NCBI RefSeq assembly: GCF_014353015.1
Contig: NZ_CP060704.1
Location: forward strand, 2,505,001-2,569,000
DNA: 64,000 bases
Reading direction: 5' to 3'
Origin: Chitinimonas koreensis
GTDB taxonomy: Bacteria; Pseudomonadota; Gammaproteobacteria; Burkholderiales; Chitinimonadaceae
The notes below the pieces were generated by a model, which was not told the DNA's origin, did not search any database, and worked only from the letters and a program-made list of their open reading frames with translations. Position 1 is the first letter of the stretch, and each line of letters starts with the position of its first letter. This document shows positions 29,994 through 38,041 of the stretch, piece by piece. A program made the position numbers and the translations under genes.

Positions 29994-30615
29994 GGGCAGC
30001 CGATCGCGGCCCCCGGCTTTCCTTGACGGGCCCAGGTGACCTTCGATGCGAAAGAAGGCATCCATCGCTAAGCCCCCGCCCCGGCATCAGCAGCCGCAGG
30101 CCCTCATGGGCGATGTGCAGCTCCTCGATCGCCAGCTCGCCGGTCTTGCCATTCAGTTCCGGCCCGCGGATCTTGGCCGGCAGGCCGCGCTCGAAGGTCC
30201 AGGTGGCGCGAACGGCGTTGTCGGCGCTCTTGACGTAGACGATGCCGTCGTAGCGGCGGATCGGCCGCACCCCGTCGATCACGTCCTGCATCCATTGCCA
30301 CAGCTCGGCGTTGGCGCGCTGCTCGCCCTCGCCCGATTCGAAGAACATGCCGCGCTTGAGCACCAGCGGCTGGAACTTGGCGCGGCCGGCGCGGCGGATC
30401 ACGCCGTTGTTGCGGCCGCCTTCCTGGTAGTCCTGCATGTCCATCTCGATCTCGAGCCCGGTGCACTCCTGGAAGCCGCCGTTGCCCAGCAGCTGGTCGC
30501 CCGACGGCGGCGTGCCGCGGTCGTCGGCGCCGCGCAGGCGCTGGCTGCCGGCCACCACCTCGGCCGAGCGCAACAGGCTGATCTCGAACTTGAAACTGGG
30601 CAGCAGCATGTCCAT
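29986..30615 (-). CDS. tail tube protein 2 (Afp5-like)
   Basis: 209 aa; the ATG at 30615 lies directly after the stop of sheath 2. The core is a T4 gp19-type tube fold: FQECTGLEIEMDMQDYQEGG, QPLVLKRGMFFES, WQWMQDVIDG and the closing GELAIEELHIAHEGLRLL. Homologues normally end about there, while this frame runs roughly 30 residues further (PGRGLSDGCLLSHRRSPG) into a family C repeat. The extension may come from repeat insertion at the original stop, or from a small indel. Confidence 0.88.
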   Translation of the reverse strand: MDMLLPSFKFEISLLRSAEVVAGSQRLRGADDRGTPPSGDQLLGNGGFQECTGLEIEMDMQDYQEGGRNNGVIRRAGRAKFQPLVLKRGMFFESGEGEQRANAELWQWMQDVIDGVRPIRRYDGIVYVKSADNAVRATWTFERGLPAKIRGPELNGKTGELAIEELHIAHEGLRLLMPGRGLSDGCLLSHRRSPGPVKESRGPRSAAPQ

Positions 30616-30618
30616 CGC

Positions 30619-32643
30619 TCAGTCCTCCAGCGTCAGCGTGCCGTCGCCGTCGCGGCGCAGGCGGATCAGGATGAATTCGAGCGGTTCGGCCGGTGCTACG
30701 CCGATTTCGACCAGCACTTCGCCGCGGTCGAGCCGGTCGGCCTCGTTGCGGATGCGCACGAAGTAGGCCTCGGCTTCGCTGCCGCCGACGAAGGCGCCGG
30801 CGCGGAACAGCTTGCGCAGCAGCTGTTCGATCGCATGGCGCAGGTCGCGCCACAGCTTGGGACCGTTCGGCTCGAACACCGCCCATTGGGTCTCGGCCAG
30901 CAGGGTGCGGCGCAGCATCAGCATCAGCCGCCGCACCGACAGCTGGCGCCACTGGCCGTCGCGCGACAGCGTGCGGGCGCTGGCGAGGCGGATGCCGTCC
31001 GGATCGCGCACGAAGCAGTTGCCGCCGAGCGCGAAGCGCATCGCCGCCTGCTCGGCCGAGACCGGCTCGGCCAGGTCGACGATCTCGCGCGCCAGTTCGT
31101 TGGCCGGGCCGTGCTGCAGGCCGTAGGCGATCTCGCGCCGCGCCACGATGCCGGCCGCCACCGCGCTGGGCGGGATCGGCCGCAGCGTGTCGCGCCGCTC
31201 GGCATCGAGGCTGAAGGCGCGGCGCGAGGCGACCAGCCAGGGGTGGTAGGCGGCGCCCCAGCTGCTGTCGAAGCCGGCGCGCCAGCGTTCGAACTGGCCC
31301 TGCGACAGGCCGGGCGGCACGTCGATCAGCGCGATCAGCGACTGGGTCAGTTCGCAGAATTCGACCAGCCGGTTTTGCAGGCCGCCGATGGTGGCGAGGT
31401 CGCCGGCGTGGCGCGGGTCGAGGATCAGCTGGGTGAGCGCGCTCGGCGCCACGCTGTCGGCCGCCACGGTGGCGACGCTGTGCACGCAGTCGGCGAACTC
31501 GGCGCCGGCTTCGTCGATGCGGGTCTCGACGTCCTGCTCGGGGCCGGCCCATTGCGCCGGCAGGTAGAGATCGGGCACCACCACCTGGGTGACGCCGTCG
31601 ACGCCGGCCAGCACGGTGAGGCCCTCGCCGGGCTCGTCCTCGGCCGGCGACCAGTTGGCGTCGAAGAAATCCTCGAAGGTCAGCGCGCCGTAGCCGTCGT
31701 CGCCGCCGGCGAAGGCGCCGCTCTTGCCGCGCAGCAGTTCGACCGCCAGGTCGGCCGGCAGCAGCTCGGCGCCGGCCCAGCCGCTGGCCGGCCACAGCAA
31801 CGTCGATTCGTCGCACAGCACCGCGGCCAGGCTGCGCGGATGCTCGGGCGCCAGGCCCAGCCGCTCGAAGCGCTCGCCGCGGCCGTCGCCGTCGTCCACC
31901 GCGATCCAGGCATGGACCACGTCGATGCGCGCGGCCGCCACCGCCAGCGGCGCGTCGAAGCGCAGCGCCCAGCGGGTGCGCGGCAGCAGGCCCTCGCGGC
32001 GGGCGTCGAGGCCGCGGCAGAAGCGGAACTGGCGGTTGCCGAGCGCGTCAACGATGCGCAGCAGGCTGCCGGGCAGCACGGCGTCGGCGCGGTCGACCAG
32101 CACCTCGAGCGCGGCATTGCTGGCGAAGCCGAGCGCCTGCACCGAGAAGCCGGCCTCGACCGTCAGCCGGTCGCCCCAGCTGCCCTGGTTGCGCGCCAGC
32201 AGGCCCAGCGGCGCGGTGAAGGCGCCGGCCAGCGTGCCGCGCGAGAGGCCCGCCAGGTTCGGCGGCTCGCCCGGCGGCGTCGGGCCGGACTGGCGCGGCA
32301 CCGCCCGGACGATCCAGGCCAGCCGGCCGCCCTGCTCGAAGAAGCCGGCGACCGCGAACGGCAAGAGGCCCGGTCCCTCGAAGCCGCCGAACAGGCGGCG
32401 GTATTCGTCGAAGCTCTTCACCGCCACCGCCACGCTGCGGCGGCGCGGCCGCGCCAGGTCGGCCATGGTGCGCCAGCCGGGCGGGAAGCGGTTGTCGACC
32501 ACCGGCAGGTAGGCCGGCCCGCGCGGCGCCACGCCGACGAAGGCGCAGACGTCCATGTGCTGCGGGTTGAGGCGCGGCGCGACGGCGTCCGGCAGCGGGT
32601 AGACGCCGGGGGCTGCGAGCGGGGTGCGGATCGAGGCGAGCAT
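30619..32643 (-). CDS. tail sheath protein 2
   Basis: 674 aa from the ATG at 32643; an in-frame extension to 32814 is repeat sequence. The start MLASIRTPLAAPGVYPLPD resembles sheath N-termini (x-APGVYxxE). The C-terminal half carries the sheath signature (QHGPANELAREIVDLAEPVS, TLSRDGQWRQLSVRRLMLML, ETQWAVFEPNGPKLWRDLRH, AYFVRIRNEADRLDRGEVLV). eCIS loci usually encode several sheath proteins; the short one forms the main sheath and larger ones sit near the baseplate. No convincing ribosome site is seen; it may be translated by coupling. Confidence 0.92.
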   Translation of the reverse strand: MLASIRTPLAAPGVYPLPDAVAPRLNPQHMDVCAFVGVAPRGPAYLPVVDNRFPPGWRTMADLARPRRRSVAVAVKSFDEYRRLFGGFEGPGLLPFAVAGFFEQGGRLAWIVRAVPRQSGPTPPGEPPNLAGLSRGTLAGAFTAPLGLLARNQGSWGDRLTVEAGFSVQALGFASNAALEVLVDRADAVLPGSLLRIVDALGNRQFRFCRGLDARREGLLPRTRWALRFDAPLAVAAARIDVVHAWIAVDDGDGRGERFERLGLAPEHPRSLAAVLCDESTLLWPASGWAGAELLPADLAVELLRGKSGAFAGGDDGYGALTFEDFFDANWSPAEDEPGEGLTVLAGVDGVTQVVVPDLYLPAQWAGPEQDVETRIDEAGAEFADCVHSVATVAADSVAPSALTQLILDPRHAGDLATIGGLQNRLVEFCELTQSLIALIDVPPGLSQGQFERWRAGFDSSWGAAYHPWLVASRRAFSLDAERRDTLRPIPPSAVAAGIVARREIAYGLQHGPANELAREIVDLAEPVSAEQAAMRFALGGNCFVRDPDGIRLASARTLSRDGQWRQLSVRRLMLMLRRTLLAETQWAVFEPNGPKLWRDLRHAIEQLLRKLFRAGAFVGGSEAEAYFVRIRNEADRLDRGEVLVEIGVAPAEPLEFILIRLRRDGDGTLTLED

Positions 32644-32714
32644 GGTGTGCTTGGGTCTTTGAAATCTACGGGGGGCTGATGGCGCTTGGCTTGTTCGGTG
32701 GTTGCCGTGCTCGC

Positions 32715-32885
32715 TGACGCGGGCAGCGATGGCTGAACCGCGCCCCTCACCCCAACCCCTCTCCCTGGGGGAGAGGGGCTTGCTCTCCGTAGCGACGGCT
32801 GGGTGAGCGTCCACGCTCCCTTCTCCCGCCGGGAGAAGGGCCGGGGATGAGGGGCGCCGGTTCAGCGACCACTGCCCGGTCGAGC
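32715..32885. repeat. composite intergenic repeat, family A copy 2 (about 170 bp, two hairpins)
   Basis: The element begins ATGGCTGAACCGCGCCCCTC and closes with GGGGCGCCGGTTCAGCGAC, so its ends are imperfect inverted repeats. Inside are hairpins CCCCTCTCCCTGGGGGAGAGG (32757-32778) and CCCTTCTCCC-GCC-GGGAGAAGGG (32818-32840). It fills the gap between tube 1 and sheath 2. Confidence 0.75.
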
Positions 32886-32937
32886 GGGAGCAGCGGTCGC
32901 GTAAACCAACGCCACCTGCCCTCGCCCAGCCCGGTCA

Positions 32938-33387
32938 TCACTCGTAAGTGATCCCCTCGTGCGTCAGGTGCAGCTCCTCCATCGCCACCTCGCCGCCGCC
33001 CTTGGCCGCCAGCGTCGGGCCGACCCATTTCTTGGGCTGGGCGTTGCGCAGGCGGAAGCTCGCCACCGGCTTGCGCGCCTCGTCGAGCAGGGTGATGGTG
33101 ACCTGGCGGTGCAGGTCGGCGCCCTCGCGCACCTGGCGCACCCACTCGAACAGGTCGGTCGAGCCGACCAGGCCGCGCTTGAGCGTCACGTCCTCCTGCT
33201 TGAAGGTGTTGGCCACCTTGCGCACGGTGTTGAACGACTCGTTGCCGTTGCGGTACTCGGAATAGTTGATCTCGGTGCCGAGACCGCTGGCGTCGGAAAA
33301 ACCGCCGACCACGCTGGTCTCGTCGCCGACGCCGAGCGCCACCAGGAAGTTGAAGGCGCCGTAGGGGTTGTCGCGTTGGGTTGCCAT
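32938..33387 (-). CDS. tail tube protein 1 (Afp1/Pvc1-like)
   Basis: 149 aa, normal length for the eCIS tube. Conserved: NPYGAFNFLVALGVGDETSV, GGFSDASGLGTEINYSEYRN, VTLKRGLVGSTDLFEWVRQV and EVAMEELHLTHEGITYE. It polymerises into the inner tube through which cargo travels. The stop of sheath 1 is 12 bases upstream, the usual sheath-tube order. Confidence 0.95.
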   Translation of the reverse strand: MATQRDNPYGAFNFLVALGVGDETSVVGGFSDASGLGTEINYSEYRNGNESFNTVRKVANTFKQEDVTLKRGLVGSTDLFEWVRQVREGADLHRQVTITLLDEARKPVASFRLRNAQPKKWVGPTLAAKGGGEVAMEELHLTHEGITYE

Positions 33388-33399
33388 TTGTCAGCTCCT

Positions 33400-35277
33400 T
33401 CAAACCTTGGAATCGGCCGTCCACTGGCCGACGCGGAAGATCACGAATTCGGCCGGCCGGCTCGGCGCCACGCCGACCAGGCAGATCATCCGGCCGTTGT
33501 CGAGGTCGTTCTGGGTCATGGTGGTGCGGTCGCAGCGGACGAAATAGGCCTGTTCGGGCTTCTCGCCGATCAGCGCGCCGTCGCGCCACAGCACCAGGAG
33601 GAAGTCCTCGATGGTGCGGCGGATGTTGGCCCACAGCCGTTCCTGGTTCGGCTCGAACACCGCCCACTGGGTGGCCTTGTCGATCGAGTGCTCGATGTAG
33701 ATGAACAGCCGGCGCACGTTGACGTACTTCCACTCCGGGTCCGAGCTCATGGTGCGGGCGCCCCAGACGCGGCTGCCGCGGCCGTCGAAGAAGCGCAGGC
33801 AGTTGACGCCCTCGGGGTTGAGCACGTCCTGGCGCGCCTTGTTGATGTTCACCTCGAAGCTGGTCAGCCCGCGCACGATCTCGTTGGCCGGCGCCTTGTG
33901 CACGCCGCGCTCGATGTCGCTGCGCGCGTAGATGCCGCTGACGAAGCCCGACGGCGGCAGCATCAGCTTGCGCGGCGGCGTGCCGGGCACGATCGGGAAC
34001 AGCGGGTCGAGGATCTCGATCCAGGGGTGGTAGAGCGCCGCGTACTTGCTGTCGAACTGGCCGCGGAAGTCGCGGATCTCGCTGATCGAGCTGTTCTGCG
34101 GGCCGTCCACCACCGCGATGCGGTAGCGGTATTTCTCGGCGTGGGCGATCAGCCGGCCGGCGGCGTCCTTGATCAGGTCCGGGTCGGGCAGGGCGCCGGC
34201 GTCGGGCAGGGCGACGATGGCGATGTCGTCGATCTCGCCCAGCGCCTCCAGGCCGGTGGCCTTGACCTCGACGTGGTCCGGGTCGGCCTCCTTGCCTTCG
34301 AGGTCGGCCGGGCCGGGCAGGCTGCCGTCCTCGCCGCTGGTCAGCCGCCGCTGCGGCGCGGCGCGCAGGCCGGCGATCAGCCGGGCCGGGCCGAACGGAT
34401 CGGCGTCGTCGTAGGCCCAGTCGAGCCAGACGATGGCGTTCTCGTCCTCGGGATCGTCGGCCTCGAGCACCTTGGCGATGTCGCGCCGCTGCGAGGGATG
34501 GGCGCCGAGTTCTTCGTAGCTGTCGAGCCGGCCGTTCGGGCCGTAGACCAGCACGCGCAGCTCGACCAGGAAGATCACCCGGTCGCCGAGCGCGAAGGGG
34601 AAGGTGTTCAGCGTGGTGCCGTCGCTCTGCACGAAGCGCTGGCGGCCGTCGCTGTCGATCTTGACCACGTAGAGGTTGGCCTCGTTGAGCGGGGCGTTGT
34701 CCTTGGGCATCGGGCCGGCGGTCGGCAGCACCTCGATCACCGAGCCGTTGCGCACGCGCTGGACCTGCACGCCCCAGCTGTCGCGGTCGAGGATGTCGTC
34801 CGGGTCGTCGGAATACTGGAAGGCCAGGTTCTTGCTGCGCACCACGCGGGCGTCGACCAGCACGTTGCCGTAGTCGCCGGGCCAGCGCGCGGTCCAGCTG
34901 GCCGAGCCGCTGGACAGCGGCACCGACAGCGTGGCGACGTGGCCGCTGGCCGGGTCGCCGACCTCGTCCTTGAACACCCGCGAGACGTAGAGCCGCTTGC
35001 CGCCGTTGGCGAAGAAGGCGCGCGCGGCGTGGGCCAGGTAGTTCACCCGCGGTTCGTTGTCGATGTTCAGCGGTTCGAGCCCGCCGTAGACGCGCTCGAA
35101 CTCGGTGAACGAGGTGATCAGCCGCGGCGCGGTGCTGGCCGGGCCGCCGGCGTACTGCACCGGGCCATAGCGGGTGAAACCGGCATAGCCGGTGGTGCTG
35201 GTCGGTACGCCTTCGATCGACTTCGAGCGGAAGCTGACCTCTTCGACGTATACGCCGGGGGCGAGATACTCTGGCAT
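33400..35277 (-). CDS. tail sheath protein 1 (Afp2/Pvc2-like)
   Basis: The ATG at 35277 is preceded by AAGGAGA; the in-frame ATG at 35304 has no such site. 625 aa. The start PEYLAPGVYVEEVSFRSKSI is the classic sheath N-terminus, followed by GVPTSTTGYAGFTRYGPV. The C-terminus has the conserved contractile core (NEIVRGLTSFEVNINKARQD, NCLRFFDGRGSRVWGARTMS, ATQWAVFEPNQERLWANIRR, GRMICLVGVAPSRPAEFVIF). It is the contractile outer sheath of the particle. Confidence 0.96.
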   Translation of the reverse strand: MPEYLAPGVYVEEVSFRSKSIEGVPTSTTGYAGFTRYGPVQYAGGPASTAPRLITSFTEFERVYGGLEPLNIDNEPRVNYLAHAARAFFANGGKRLYVSRVFKDEVGDPASGHVATLSVPLSSGSASWTARWPGDYGNVLVDARVVRSKNLAFQYSDDPDDILDRDSWGVQVQRVRNGSVIEVLPTAGPMPKDNAPLNEANLYVVKIDSDGRQRFVQSDGTTLNTFPFALGDRVIFLVELRVLVYGPNGRLDSYEELGAHPSQRRDIAKVLEADDPEDENAIVWLDWAYDDADPFGPARLIAGLRAAPQRRLTSGEDGSLPGPADLEGKEADPDHVEVKATGLEALGEIDDIAIVALPDAGALPDPDLIKDAAGRLIAHAEKYRYRIAVVDGPQNSSISEIRDFRGQFDSKYAALYHPWIEILDPLFPIVPGTPPRKLMLPPSGFVSGIYARSDIERGVHKAPANEIVRGLTSFEVNINKARQDVLNPEGVNCLRFFDGRGSRVWGARTMSSDPEWKYVNVRRLFIYIEHSIDKATQWAVFEPNQERLWANIRRTIEDFLLVLWRDGALIGEKPEQAYFVRCDRTTMTQNDLDNGRMICLVGVAPSRPAEFVIFRVGQWTADSKV

Positions 35278-35464
35278 TGCCTTTCTCCTTCCTGGTTCAT
35301 CCAAGTTCCGCCGCGCCGCCGCCCCGTGGGGTCGGCTTCGGCCGCGTACGTGCTGACTGCCAATGACTGCGAATTCGTTGTTGCTGCGCGTGCTGCCGTT
35401 ACGGATGGAATGGGCGGCTTTGTCCCCATCCGCACCGCCTGCCGCTGCTCGCGCTCGCCGGCGC

Positions 35465-35635
35465 CGGCAGTGATGGCTGAACCGCGCCCCTCATTCCCGG
35501 CCCTTCTCCCTGGGGGGAAGGGAGCGAGCCCGCCCATCTGCAGCGCGCGCTACGGAGAGCAAGCCCCTCTCCCTCTGGGAGAGGGGTTGGGGTGAGGAGG
35601 TGCGGTTCAGCCATTCGCTGCCGGTTCATGCGTGC
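35465..35635. repeat. composite intergenic repeat, family A copy 3 (about 170 bp, two hairpins)
   Basis: It starts ATGGCTGAACCGCGCCCCTC, as copy 2 does, and ends GTGCGGTTCAGCCATTCGC. Hairpin arms lie around 35503-35522 (CCCTTCTCCC / GGGGAAGGG) and 35565-35587 (CCCCTCTCCC / GGGAGAGGGG). It fills the gap upstream of sheath 1. Confidence 0.75.
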
Positions 35636-35701
35636 GAGCGATCACGGCCACTCGTTCCCGCAAACCACCCGACCCATCCACGCAAACCCCATCCAATTCC
35701 T

Positions 35702-36585
35702 TCAACTCACCAGCAAGGTCGCCACCGCCCCGCTCGCCGTCTCCCCCAGCCGCACCGCCGCCAGCTGCGACACCGATGCGCTGTAGGCCGGCGGGATCGC
35801 GATGCCGCGCAGCACGTCGTTGACCACGTCGGTGCCGCAGGCTTCGCGCGGCAGGTCGGCCAGCGGGTCGAGCGGATCGACCGGCAGCGCCGCCGGCGTG
35901 GTGAACGCCCACAGCCTCACCTGCACCGGATTGCTCAGCGCGGCGCCCGATACCGCCCGCGCATCGAGCGCCAGCACGTATTCGCCGCGCTCGTCGGCGT
36001 GGCCGTGGCCGACCCGGGTGGCCAGCGAGAAATCGGTCTCGCTGGCCGGCACCGTGGCCACCACCCGCGCCCAGCGCGCCGGCGCCGCGCTGGCGAGATC
36101 CGGCCCGCGCAGCACCCGGCCGCGCAGCGCCGTGGCGTTGGCCGGCAGCGGGTAGGCGGCGCCGGGCCACAGCCAGGGCGTGCGGATGTTGAGCGGGGTG
36201 GCGGCCGGCTCGTCGCCGTCGAGCACCGGCGTGATCGCCAACCGGCGCGGCACGTGGCGGCGCGGATCGCTTTCCGGCCGGTAGCCGGGCCGGCTGTCGG
36301 CGGGCCCGCCGAACAGGTCGAGCGCCCAGTCGATGCCGCCGCCGGCGGCCACCGCCTGGTCGAGCCGGCGGCGGATCTCGCCGGCGTAGCGCGCGGCATG
36401 GCGGTCGGCGCGGTGGCGTTCGAGCGTCCAGGCCAGCGGGTAGGGCCGATCGCGCGCAGTTCGATGCGCAGCGCGCCGCCGCTGGGCGAGCGCGCCAGCG
36501 CGTCGAGGCAGGACAGCCCGAGCGCCAGCCGGTGGCGCAGCGTGACGACCGGGACGGTGTCGGCCAGTTGCAGTGCGTCGCTCAT
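35702..36585 (-). CDS. eCIS-cluster protein with carboxypeptidase-regulatory-like beta domain (one frameshift)
   Basis: The ATG at 36585 overlaps the stop of the terminator gene (ATGA). One missing base near 36445 splits the frame; with it restored the product is 294 aa and reads straight through AIGPYPLAWTLERHRADRHA. The middle and C-terminus look like an Ig-type beta sandwich (TPLNIRTPWLWPGAAYPLPA, then ALRGRVLRG and GEYVLALDARAVSGAALSNP), as in carboxypeptidase-regulatory-like domains. No particle role is established; a decorative or fibre-like part of the cap is possible. Confidence 0.65.
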
Positions 36586-37199
36586 GCCGTCACCCGCATG
36601 GGAATCGAGGCGTCGGTCACCGGCGGCGTCGGCCGGCCCTCGTAGGTATCGATGCGCACCACGCGCGCGACATAGGGCACGGTCAGCCGGTAGTCGGTCG
36701 GCAGCGAATCGAAGGTGCGCATCAGCGCCTCGGTGGAGATTTCCTCGAGCAGCAGCTGCACCGCCTCGGCGCTGCCCGGCTGCGGCTCGTCGGCCAGCGC
36801 CGGCGCCAGGGCCGGCGCGTACAGCAGCGGACCGGACAGCACCGGGGTGTATTCGATCGCCTGCATGGCGCGGCCGAGGATCAGGTGCTCGTGCTCGGCG
36901 TTGTCGGCCCAGGCCGACAGGAGGAAGTGCAGATCGAGCGCCAGGTGGCCGTGGCCGTCGGCCGAACCGACGGCGGACCAGGCGGCGCGCATCGCCTTGT
37001 TGAAATCGACGCGGTACAGAAAGATCGACAGCGCATACGGACCGATCGCGGTCTGCACGTTGCGGTGCATCAGGTCTTCGGTCTTGACCAGCACGGCGCG
37101 CGTATTGCGGCCGGCGACCGGCTGGCGCTCGGTGAAGGCAAGGTTGAGCATGCGCTCGATGCTCTTGCCCACGGCGGCAATGCCCGCGAATCCCGACAT
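36582..37199 (-). CDS. tail terminator / cap protein, DUF4255 (Pvc16/Afp16-like)
   Basis: 205 aa. The DUF4255 (Pvc16 N-terminal) pattern is clear: LSIFLYRVDFNKAMRAAWSA, then LALDLHFLLSAWADNAEHEH and LILGRAMQAIEYTPVLSGPL. Afp16-type proteins cap the distal end of sheath and tube and fix particle length. It is second in the operon, and its stop overlaps the next start. Confidence 0.92.
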   Translation of the reverse strand: MSGFAGIAAVGKSIERMLNLAFTERQPVAGRNTRAVLVKTEDLMHRNVQTAIGPYALSIFLYRVDFNKAMRAAWSAVGSADGHGHLALDLHFLLSAWADNAEHEHLILGRAMQAIEYTPVLSGPLLYAPALAPALADEPQPGSAEAVQLLLEEISTEALMRTFDSLPTDYRLTVPYVARVVRIDTYEGRPTPPVTDASIPMRVTA

Positions 37200-37254
37200 G
37201 CGCTGCTTCCTCCTGGATCGTTGTCATGGGCGGCCTTGTTCCGGCGCCGTCATT

Positions 37255-37350
37255 CAGTAGGTCGGGCTTGATGCCCGACCGCGCCGTAGACCAAGGACGC
37301 TGTCGGGCATGCCCGACGAAGCGGGGCAGGCCCTAAAGCCCGGCTACTTG
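37255..37350. repeat. REP-like palindromic repeat, family B copy 5
   Basis: Arms CAGTAGGTCGGGCTTGATGC and GGCCCTAAAGCCCGGCTACT flank a diverged centre that includes GCTGTCGGGCATGCCCGACG. The right arm overlaps the last codons of the 76-aa gene. Confidence 0.7.
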
Positions 37351-37574
37351 GACTGCTTCGCATCCAGCTGGCGATGGCGGCGCAGGCTGTCTTCCAGCAC
37401 CGCCTGCAACTGCCCGGCCGAGGCCGGCGTGAGCACCAGCCGGCTCACCACCAACGCTTCCTGGCCGCCCTCGTAGAGCTGGCAGCACTCGATCACGAAC
37501 TCGTTGAGGTTGTGGCCGATGCGGAAGTAGTTGGCGTATTGCGCGAGCTGGGATTCGGTTGGCTTCACGACCAT
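37344..37574 (-). CDS. DUF3467-like small protein, first gene of the eCIS operon
   Basis: 76 aa; the ATG at 37574 follows CAGGTGA. The pattern YANYFRIGHNLNEFVIECCQ, then RLVLTPASAGQLQAVLEDSL, matches the DUF3467 layout: Y-A-N, EF, then an 'ltPxxAxxLxxxLxxxi' helix. DUF3467 function is not known. The gene lies about 13 bases below the predicted start of the sigma-54 transcript, so it is the leader cistron. A 102-residue frame across it (37333-37638) is a shadow. Confidence 0.75.
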   Translation of the reverse strand: MVVKPTESQLAQYANYFRIGHNLNEFVIECCQLYEGGQEALVVSRLVLTPASAGQLQAVLEDSLRRHRQLDAKQSK

Positions 37575-37596
37575 TCACCTGGACTGGGCGGCTCCG

Positions 37597-37614
37597 TAGC
37601 ACGCAAGATGCCAA
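37597..37614 (-). promoter_or_regulatory. candidate sigma-54 (-24/-12) promoter of the eCIS operon
   Basis: On the minus strand the sequence reads TTGGCATCTTGCGTGCTA. GG and GC are separated by exactly ten bases, and the match to YTGGCAC-N5-TTGCW has about one mismatch in each half. Transcription would begin near 37587, just before the AGGTGA ribosome site of the first eCIS gene. A sigma-54 activator gene is divergent on the other side. Confidence 0.6.
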
Positions 37615-37699
37615 CATGCAAAAGGCATTAACAATCAATCGATTGGATTTTCGTTAGGGTTTTTTTAATTTCAATGTCATAGACTTCGAGACGGCCGGG

Positions 37700-37902
37700 T
37701 GTAACATCCTGACCAGGGCGAATTTTTATATTCTTCGCCCCGGGCTGGCCGGAAAGGTGTAAACACTGGATCGGCAGGTCGTAACAGACGCTGTTACAGC
37801 TTGTCCCGCACGGAAGAGGCGGGGCGGCGGAGGAGGGCCCGCCGGATCGAGCACTGACGCCACGTAGGCGACCGATCCGGCAGGGTATGGACAATATGTA
37901 AC
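37700..37902. promoter_or_regulatory. candidate activator-binding region with TGTAAC sites and a perfect palindrome
   Basis: Between the divergent genes lie TGTAACAT (37700), GTGTAAACAC (37757-37766), the perfect dyad GTAACAG-ACG-CTGTTAC (37781-37797) and TGTAACGG (37897). They lie about 100-300 bases upstream of the predicted start, where enhancer sites for sigma-54 activators normally sit. Confidence 0.5.
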
Positions 37903-38041
37903 GGTCCGGGCGCCGCTGGCGCGGCCCGGCGGGATGCAGCGACGCGATTCATGCTGGATGCATGGAGCGGCCGTCGCGGTGCGTCCACGCCGGGTCGCGC
38001 CGCGGCCGAGAGAACCGATTCGCGTATGAAGGGCCTAGCCA

